6,500 nt of DNA, from positions 1-6,500 of the forward strand of contig WOYR01000258.1 in assembly GCA_011620705.1 (NCBI GenBank). Reading direction: 5' to 3'. The translations under genes and the position numbers were made by a program. The notes below the pieces were generated by a model, which saw only the letters and a program-made list of their open reading frames with translations, ran no database searches and had not been told where the DNA came from. The stretch comes from Microbacteriaceae bacterium (GTDB lineage: Bacteria; Actinomycetota; Actinomycetes; Actinomycetales; Microbacteriaceae). Below, one piece after another: positions 1-4,344 of the stretch. Numbering within the stretch: the first letter of the stretch is position 1; the number at the start of each line of letters is the position of its first letter.

Positions 1-2
1 TC

Positions 3-47
3 CCGGCCGCCGGCGAGTTGGTGACCCCGTACTCCGTTACCCCGTAA
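3..47 (+). CDS. possible 3' tail of an upstream gene (partial)
   Basis: Reading from base 3 gives an open stretch of 14 codons ending PAAGELVTPYSVTP and a TAA stop at 45-47, with mostly C or G in third positions. The final codons form a small in-frame repeat (VTPYS then VTP-stop, 15-bp period). This fits a real C-terminus, but 14 codons are too few to identify a family. Another frame stops at 22-24, so the assignment is weak. If real, this gene runs in the same direction as pepN and ends 133 bp before it. Confidence 0.25.
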   Translation, partial: PAAGELVTPYSVTP

Positions 48-50
48 CGG
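34..50. repeat. perfect inverted repeat, 7-bp arms, 3-nt loop
   Basis: CCGTTAC (34-40) and GTAACGG (44-50) are exact reverse complements around CCC. The palindromic core resembles the TTAC-N3-GTAA shape of many repressor operators, but it also lies over the possible stop codon of an upstream frame and could be a short RNA hairpin. No T-run follows, so a standard intrinsic terminator is not supported. Confidence 0.5.
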
Positions 51-104
51 CGCGCCCTCCCGCTGCAGGCCCCGGAGCAAGCGCAGCTGACGCTGCGGAG
101 AAAC

Positions 105-110
105 TAGGCT
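105..110 (+). promoter_or_regulatory. candidate -10 element for pepN
   Basis: TAGGCT matches the TANNNT pattern of actinobacterial -10 elements and would put the transcript start near 117, about 64 nt before the pepN start codon. No good -35 sits at 16-18 bp; the nearest candidate, CTGACG at 87-92, is only 12 bp away. The hexamer overlaps the left arm of the 107-153 dyad, so a protein bound there could control initiation. Confidence 0.3.
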
Positions 111-153
111 GAACGAGGCCGGTTTCGTCTCAACGGCGCGAAATCGTTCAGCC
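107..153. repeat. long dyad upstream of pepN (10-bp outer and 5-bp inner arms)
   Basis: GGCTGAACGA (107-116) is exactly complementary to TCGTTCAGCC (144-153). Inside it, TTTCG (123-127) pairs with CGAAA (139-143), directly adjoining the right outer arm; a 6-nt bulge lies on the left and an 11-nt loop is left. The structure ends 14 nt before the pepN Shine-Dalgarno. It could be a 5' UTR stem-loop or, since the left arm overlaps the -10-like TAGGCT, an operator. The symmetry is directly visible; the function is inference. Confidence 0.6.
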
Positions 154-167
154 CCCTGTCGCCGCCC

Positions 168-173
168 GAGGAG
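168..173 (+). promoter_or_regulatory. ribosome binding site of pepN
   Basis: GAGGAG with 7 nt before the GTG at 181 is a near-ideal Shine-Dalgarno, and it fixes the GTG as the start. Confidence 0.85.
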
Positions 174-180
174 TCACCGC

Positions 181-2775
181 GTGCCCGGAGAGAATCTCAC
201 CCGTCTCGAAGCCCAGGAGCGCTCCGGCATCCTCGCCGTCGACACCTACCTCGTCGACCTCGACCTGACGACGGGGCCGGAGACCTTCCGCTCCACCACG
301 ACGGTCGCGTTCACGGCGCGCGGGGGCACTGAGACGTTCCTCGACGCGATCACCGCGAAGGTCCACTCGGTGACGGTCAACGGGAAGGCCGTCGACCCGG
401 ATGCGGTCAGCGACGGGGTCCGCATCCGTCTGGAAGGACTGGTCGAGCACAACACCGTCACCGTGGTCGCCGACTTCGCGTACACGAACACCGGCGAGGG
501 CCTGCACCGCTTCGTCGACCCCGTCGACGGCGAGGTCTACCTGTACTCGCAGTTCGAGGTGCCGGACAGCCGCCGGGTCTACGCGGTGTTCGAGCAGCCC
601 GATCTCAAGGCGAGCTTCCAGTTCACCGTCACCGCGCCGGCCGACTGGGCGGTCGTCAGCAACTCCCCGACCCCCGCCCCCACGGTGCCGACCGGCTCGT
701 CGGGCTCGACGGTGTCCACGGGCTCGGCCGGCGATGGCGCGGCGACCTGGGCCTTCGAGCCGACTCCGCGGATCTCGAGCTACATCACCGCCCTCATCGC
801 CGGCCCGTACCAGGCCGCGCACTCAGAGCTCACGAGTTCGAGCGGGCGCGTCATCCCCCTCGGCCTGTATGCCCGGAAGTCGTTGTTCGACCACCTCGAC
901 AGCGACTACATCTTCGACATCACCCGCAAGGGCTTCGCGTACTACGAGGAGAAGTTCGGATACCCGTACCCCTTCGCCAAGTACGACCAGCTCTTCGTGC
1001 CCGAGTTCAACGCGGGGGCGATGGAGAACGCGGGGGCCGTGACCTTCGTGGAGACGTATGTGTTCCGCTCGAAGGTCACCGACGCCATCAAGGAGCGCCG
1101 GGTGGTGACGATCCTCCACGAACTGGCCCACATGTGGTTCGGCGACCTGGTCACCATGAAGTGGTGGAACGATCTGTGGCTCAACGAGTCCTTCGCGGAG
1201 TGGGCGTCCACCATCGCGACCGCCGAGGCGACCGAGTGGACCCAGGCCTGGACCACCTTCAACGCGATGGAGAAGAGCTGGGCGTACCGGCAGGACCAGC
1301 TGCCGTCGACGCATCCGGTCGTCGCCACCATCAACGACCTCGAAGACGTGCAGGTCAACTTCGACGGGATCACCTACGCCAAGGGCGGCTCCGTGCTCAA
1401 GCAGCTGGCCGCCTGGGTCGGCATCGATGTGTTCTTCGCCGGCGTCGGCAACTACTTCCGGAAACACGAGTACGGCAACACCGAGCTCAAAGACCTGCTC
1501 GCCGAGTTGGAGCTCGCCAGCGGCCGCGACCTCAGCGGCTGGGCCGCCCGATGGCTCGAGACAGCGGGCGTTGCGACCCTGCGCCCCGAGCTCGAGACGG
1601 ACCAGTCAGGCACCATCACCTCCTTCCGCATCTCGCAGAAGGCGCCGGCGGACCATCCGACCCTGCGCCCGCACCGGCTCGGCATCGGCTTCTACTCCCC
1701 AGAAGCGGCCGGCACGGCACTGGTGCGCGTGCACCGGGTCGAGCTCGACCTCGACGCCGAGGAAATCACCGAGGTGCCGGAACTGGTCGGGATGGCAAGA
1801 CCCGCACTGATCCTGCTCAACGACGACGACCTCAGCTACGCCAAGATCCGATTGGATGACGCGAGCCTCTCGGTCGCGCTCTCCCGGCTGTCCGAGCTGG
1901 AGAGCCCGCTCGCGCGCGCCCTGGTCTGGGGCGCGCTGTGGGACATGACCCGCGACGCGGAGATCGCCCCCCGCGACTACCTGCGGCTGGTGCTCGACCA
2001 CATCGCGTCCGAGTCGGAGTCCACCACCATGCGGCTCACCCTCAGCCAACTGCTGCAGACCGCGCGGGTGTACGTCGCGCCGGATGCGCGCGCGGCATCC
2101 ATCCGCGAGGTCGGCGACAGCGTGTGGCAACTGGCCAGGACGGCCCGAGCGGGCTCCGACGCGCAGTTCCAGTTCGTGAAATCCTTCGCGTCCATCGCCT
2201 CGACCCCTGAGCACGGCGCCGCCCTCGCCGGGCTGCTCGACGGCTCCATCGCCCTCGATGGGCTCCAGATCGACAGCGACCTGTCGTGGGAGCTGCTGCA
2301 GGGGCTGGTGCTGGTCGGGCAGGCGGGCGAAGCCGAGATCGCCGCAGCGCTCGAGAAGGACAACACAGCGAAGGGCCAGCAGGCCGCCGCACTCGCGCTC
2401 GCCGCGATCCCGACGGTCGCGGCCAAGACCACCGCGTTCGAGAGGGGGCGCGACGACACCGGCATCTCGAACCTCTACCTGCGCAATGTCGGCATCGGCT
2501 ACGGGCTGGTGAACGACCCCGCCGTGCTCGAACCGCTGGTCGCGCCGTACTTCGACGCGCTCACCGCGGTGTGGAAGAACCGCAGCTATGAGATCGCCGA
2601 GACCTTCGTCACCTACTTCTACCCGAGCGCGCTCGCCTCGCAGGGCCTGGCCGACGCGACGACGGCCTGGCTGGATGCCAACCCCGGCATCCCCGCGCTG
2701 CGCCGCATCGTGATCGAGGCGCTCGCCGGCGTGCAGCGGGCGCTGACGGCCCAGGCCCTGGATGCGAGGAGCTGA
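181..2775 (+). CDS. pepN: aminopeptidase N (M1 family zinc metallopeptidase)
   Basis: This 864-residue cytosolic zinc aminopeptidase removes N-terminal residues from peptides in protein turnover and peptide use. It has no signal peptide. An N-terminal beta domain (about 1-200) is followed by the M1 catalytic domain with the GAMEN exopeptidase motif at 279-283, zinc ligands His313 and His317 in HELAH, catalytic Glu314, and the third ligand Glu336 in NESFAEW. Tyr399 (in TYAKGG) is the expected transition-state tyrosine. A helical ERAP1-like C-terminal domain covers roughly 520-850. The N-terminus MPGENLTRLEAQER and the length are typical of actinobacterial PepN, and the GTG start is backed by GAGGAG. 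One oddity is a Ser/Gly/Thr-rich stretch at about 163-187 containing a duplicated 9-residue unit. It is the first gene of the operon, and the small ORF starts 2 nt after its TGA. Family and catalytic residues are clear; the exact substrate preference cannot be read. Confidence 0.97.
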   Translation: MPGENLTRLEAQERSGILAVDTYLVDLDLTTGPETFRSTTTVAFTARGGTETFLDAITAKVHSVTVNGKAVDPDAVSDGVRIRLEGLVEHNTVTVVADFAYTNTGEGLHRFVDPVDGEVYLYSQFEVPDSRRVYAVFEQPDLKASFQFTVTAPADWAVVSNSPTPAPTVPTGSSGSTVSTGSAGDGAATWAFEPTPRISSYITALIAGPYQAAHSELTSSSGRVIPLGLYARKSLFDHLDSDYIFDITRKGFAYYEEKFGYPYPFAKYDQLFVPEFNAGAMENAGAVTFVETYVFRSKVTDAIKERRVVTILHELAHMWFGDLVTMKWWNDLWLNESFAEWASTIATAEATEWTQAWTTFNAMEKSWAYRQDQLPSTHPVVATINDLEDVQVNFDGITYAKGGSVLKQLAAWVGIDVFFAGVGNYFRKHEYGNTELKDLLAELELASGRDLSGWAARWLETAGVATLRPELETDQSGTITSFRISQKAPADHPTLRPHRLGIGFYSPEAAGTALVRVHRVELDLDAEEITEVPELVGMARPALILLNDDDLSYAKIRLDDASLSVALSRLSELESPLARALVWGALWDMTRDAEIAPRDYLRLVLDHIASESESTTMRLTLSQLLQTARVYVAPDARAASIREVGDSVWQLARTARAGSDAQFQFVKSFASIASTPEHGAALAGLLDGSIALDGLQIDSDLSWELLQGLVLVGQAGEAEIAAALEKDNTAKGQQAAALALAAIPTVAAKTTAFERGRDDTGISNLYLRNVGIGYGLVNDPAVLEPLVAPYFDALTAVWKNRSYEIAETFVTYFYPSALASQGLADATTAWLDANPGIPALRRIVIEALAGVQRALTAQALDARS
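682..735 (+). repeat. in-frame tandem 27-bp duplication inside pepN
   Basis: Two adjacent 27-bp units (682-708 and 709-735) match at 19 of 27 bases and encode TVPTGSSGS and TVSTGSAGD (residues 168-176 and 177-185). The segment falls between the NSPTP strand and the ISSYITALIAGPY strand of the N-terminal beta domain, where a surface loop is expected. It looks like a lineage-specific flexible loop extension. Confidence 0.6.
2766..2771 (+). promoter_or_regulatory. ribosome binding site of the small ORF, inside the pepN 3' end
   Basis: GAGGAG lies within the last codons of pepN, 6 nt before a GTG at 2778. The sequence equals the pepN Shine-Dalgarno and has ideal spacing. The globin start at 2882 has no comparable site, so this element points to translation beginning at 2778. 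Confidence 0.7.
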
Positions 2776-2777
2776 CC

Positions 2778-2885
2778 GTGTCCGACTCCGCAGTGTGCCC
2801 CGCCGCCCGCCCCGCCGCCCGCTCCGGCTCGGGCTTCTCCGGGATCCCGGCCCACCTCGTCGACCCGGCGGGGGCGCCGGAATGA
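2778..2885 (+). CDS. small unrecognised protein coupled to pepN and globin
   Basis: This is a 35-residue ORF from GTG to TGA, which I do not recognise. The case for it being real is contextual. A GAGGAG Shine-Dalgarno sits 6 nt upstream, the start is 2 nt after the pepN stop, and its TGA overlaps the globin ATG (ATGA), the usual geometry of translational coupling. Of its 35 codons, 33 end in G or C, so it fills the gap with host-like codon use. The peptide begins MSDSAVC, has an exact tandem PAAR PAAR (residues 8-15, from a 12-bp DNA duplication at 2799-2822), then a Gly/Ser-rich stretch and the tail PAHLVDPAGAPE. It has one Cys, no membrane segment and no clear domain. It may be a true small protein, a leader whose translation delivers ribosomes to the globin, or the degraded remnant of a longer gene. 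Confidence 0.55.
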   Translation: MSDSAVCPAARPAARSGSGFSGIPAHLVDPAGAPE

Positions 2886-3301
2886 GCGACCTCACCCTGC
2901 GGATGGGCGAGGGGGGTGAACCGGTCGGCGGCAGCTTCTGGGCGGCTGTCGGCGGGCGGGCGACCTTCGAGAAGCTGGTCCGCGCCTTCTACGACGGCGT
3001 CCGCACCGACCCCCTGCTGCTGCCCATGTACCCGGAGCAGCCGGAACTCGAGGGCGCGATCCAGCGCCTCACCGGATTCCTGGAGCAGTACTGGGGCGGC
3101 CCCGGCACCTACAGCGAGCAGCGCGGGCATCCGCGGCTCCGGATGCGGCACCTGCCCTTCGCCGTGACCCCCGAGGCGCGCGACCACTGGCTCGCCCACA
3201 TGCGTGCGGCGCTCGACACGCTCGAACTCTCACCCCTGCACGAATCCATGCTCTGGGACTACCTCGAGCGCACCGCGCACGCGATGGTCAACTCGGACTG
3301 A
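2882..3301 (+). CDS. glbO: group II truncated haemoglobin (trHbO)
   Basis: This 139-residue haem protein has the 2-on-2 globin fold, group II (O type). Such proteins bind O2 very tightly and are linked to oxygen handling, peroxide reactions and NO or redox stress. The family signature YWGGPGTYSEQRGHPRLRMRH is nearly identical to that of Mycobacterium tuberculosis GlbO as I recall it. By that alignment His90 is the proximal F8 ligand, Tyr37 is B10, Tyr50 is CD1 and Trp103 is G8, so all key haem-pocket residues are present. The N-terminus is about 14 residues longer than the mycobacterial protein. The ATG at 2882 is chosen because it overlaps the small ORF stop (ATGA); no strong Shine-Dalgarno precedes it, as expected for coupling. 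The same frame stays open up to 2762, but that extension is Arg/Pro-rich and overlaps pepN. It is the last gene of the operon. Confidence 0.95.
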   Translation: MSDLTLRMGEGGEPVGGSFWAAVGGRATFEKLVRAFYDGVRTDPLLLPMYPEQPELEGAIQRLTGFLEQYWGGPGTYSEQRGHPRLRMRHLPFAVTPEARDHWLAHMRAALDTLELSPLHESMLWDYLERTAHAMVNSD

Positions 3302-3305
3302 GCCG

Positions 3306-4169
3306 CTATGCGGCCGCGAGCGCGGCCGCCAGGCCCTCGCGCAGCGGCGTCGTCGGCCGTCCGATGAGGCGGGCCAGGTCCCCGCTGGTCTCGCCGAGGA
3401 CGCCGGCCTTGATGTTCTGGTCGAGCCCGACGACGAAGCCGACGGTCCCGGCATCCAGGCCCGCCGCTGTCAGGATCTCGGCATGCTCCTCGGGGGACAC
3501 GTTGCGGAAGACGACGGGGCGGCCCTCGATCTCGGCCACTGCCGCGGCGAGCTCGTCGAAGGTCCATGCGGTGTCACCGGCGAGCTCGTAGATGCGCCCA
3601 CGGGCCGCCGCGTCGGTCAGGACGACCGCTGCCGCCTCGGCGAAGTCCTGTCGGCTGGCACTCGACACCCTGCCCTCGCCGACGCTCGCGACGATCTCGC
3701 CGCTCTGCGCCGCCTGACGGGCCGTTCTCACGTAGTTCTCGGTGTACCAGCCGTTGCGAAGGATCGTCGCGGGGATGCCGGACGCCTCGATCAGCTCCTC
3801 TGTGGCCTTGTGCTCCGCGGCGAGCACGAGCGCGGAGCTCCTCGCATTCGGGGCGCTGGTGTACACCAGGTGGCCGACGCCTGCGCGCTTCGCGGCGTCG
3901 ATCGCGGCGGCGTGCATGGCGACGCGCTTGCCCGCCTCGCTGGCCGAGATCAGCAGCACCCGGTCGGCGCCTGCGAACGCCGCATCGAGGGTCTCCGGCT
4001 GGGTGTAGTCGAGCGGGACGACGGCCACGCCGCGGGCGGCCACCTCGGCGAGCCTATCGAGGGCGCGGCCGCCCGCGACGATCTCGGACGGGGCGACGCC
4101 GCGGGCGAGAAGCGATCCGATGACGCGGCGGCCGAGATGCCCTGTGGCACCGGTGATGACGATGGTCAT
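3306..4169 (-). CDS. qorB: NmrA/QorB-type NAD(P)H quinone oxidoreductase (atypical SDR)
   Basis: This 287-residue protein is a Rossmann-fold atypical short-chain dehydrogenase. The glycine-rich dinucleotide motif GATGHLG is at residues 7-13. The whole chain follows Escherichia coli QorB (YtfG): LLISASE near 72-78, VYTSAPNA near 102-109, the hallmark LRNGWYTENY at 137-146, YELAGDTAWT at 194-203, and LIGRPTTPL near the C-terminus. QorB reduces quinones with NAD(P)H in the cytosol and is tied to electrophile or quinone stress; the exact substrate here is not readable. The ATG at 4169 is chosen because the Rossmann strand begins at once (MTIVITGATG) and AGGAAAGGA lies 5 nt upstream; the frame is open to 4529 but that extension is not conserved. 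The gene converges on the globin with a 4-bp gap and is divergent from the flavoprotein. The symbol is by family similarity. Confidence 0.88.
   Translation of the reverse strand: MTIVITGATGHLGRRVIGSLLARGVAPSEIVAGGRALDRLAEVAARGVAVVPLDYTQPETLDAAFAGADRVLLISASEAGKRVAMHAAAIDAAKRAGVGHLVYTSAPNARSSALVLAAEHKATEELIEASGIPATILRNGWYTENYVRTARQAAQSGEIVASVGEGRVSSASRQDFAEAAAVVLTDAAARGRIYELAGDTAWTFDELAAAVAEIEGRPVVFRNVSPEEHAEILTAAGLDAGTVGFVVGLDQNIKAGVLGETSGDLARLIGRPTTPLREGLAAALAAA
3310..3329. repeat. GC-rich hairpin at the convergent globin/qorB ends
   Basis: Two copies of the palindrome GCGGCCGC (3310-3317 and 3322-3329) are separated by GAGC, so an 8-bp stem with a 4-nt loop can form in RNA from either strand. 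It lies in the last Ala-rich codons of the qorB-like gene and just beyond the globin stop. No T-run follows. It may slow polymerase or protect mRNA ends, or simply reflect GCG/GCC alanine codons. Confidence 0.35.
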
Positions 4170-4303
4170 GACGGTCCTTTCCTGGAGACTCCCCACAGCA
4201 ACGGGAAAGCCGCCTCGGCGCATTCCCGAGCGAGGAGCCCTCGTCGACCGCCGGATCGGGGCTCCGGCGACGACGCTCTCCGCCCGTTCCCACCTCGAGC
4301 GGC

Positions 4304-4309
4304 TACCCT
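4304..4309 (+). promoter_or_regulatory. candidate -10 element of the flavoprotein gene
   Basis: TACCCT fits the TANNNT pattern and would start the transcript near 4316, leaving a short leader that includes the Shine-Dalgarno at 4332. A matching -35 at the right spacing is not apparent (TTCCCA at 4287-4292 is only 11 bp away). Confidence 0.4.
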
Positions 4310-4331
4310 GTGGAGTCCTGAGGATCGTTCG

Positions 4332-4338
4332 AAGGGGA
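4332..4338 (+). promoter_or_regulatory. ribosome binding site deciding the flavoprotein start
   Basis: AAGGGGA stands directly against the ATG at 4339 but 6 nt before the ATG at 4345. Normal spacing therefore favours the second ATG (MAERGG) over the first (MSMAERGG); the difference is two residues. Confidence 0.65.
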
Positions 4339-4344
4339 ATGTCG

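Larger units (their letters stand above)
4170..4344. promoter_or_regulatory. divergent control region between qorB-like and flavoprotein genes
   Basis: This 175-bp non-coding stretch must hold both promoters. The qorB-like side carries AGGAAAGGA (4175-4183, read on the - strand). The flavoprotein side carries a -10-like TACCCT at 4304-4309 and a Shine-Dalgarno at 4332-4338. Related elements face each gene: CTGTGGGGAGTC on the - strand (4187-4198) and CTGTGGAGTC on the + strand (4308-4317). No convincing -35 was found on either strand and no -10 for the qorB-like gene. No regulator gene lies within the window beside it. Confidence 0.6.

Noticed and set aside
1..79. Possible divergent - strand gene starting left of pepN
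   Set aside because: No ATG or GTG start on the - strand fits; only a TTG at 79 without a convincing ribosome site, and the reading is Arg/Gly-rich.
2839..2850. Perfect palindrome CCGGGATCCCGG
   Set aside because: A 12-bp self-complementary word with no loop, no T-run and no partner site; it lies inside the small ORF and is not unusual at this G+C.
2762..2881. N-terminal extension of the globin from an ATG inside pepN
   Set aside because: The extra 40 residues are Arg/Pro-rich and unlike any globin; the stretch reads better as the small ORF in another frame, and 2882 has the ATGA overlap.
1606..2895. Long open frame on the - strand across the 3' half of pepN (over 400 codons)
   Set aside because: Arg/Gly-rich antisense shadow of a clear M1 peptidase in high-GC DNA, with no recognisable domain.
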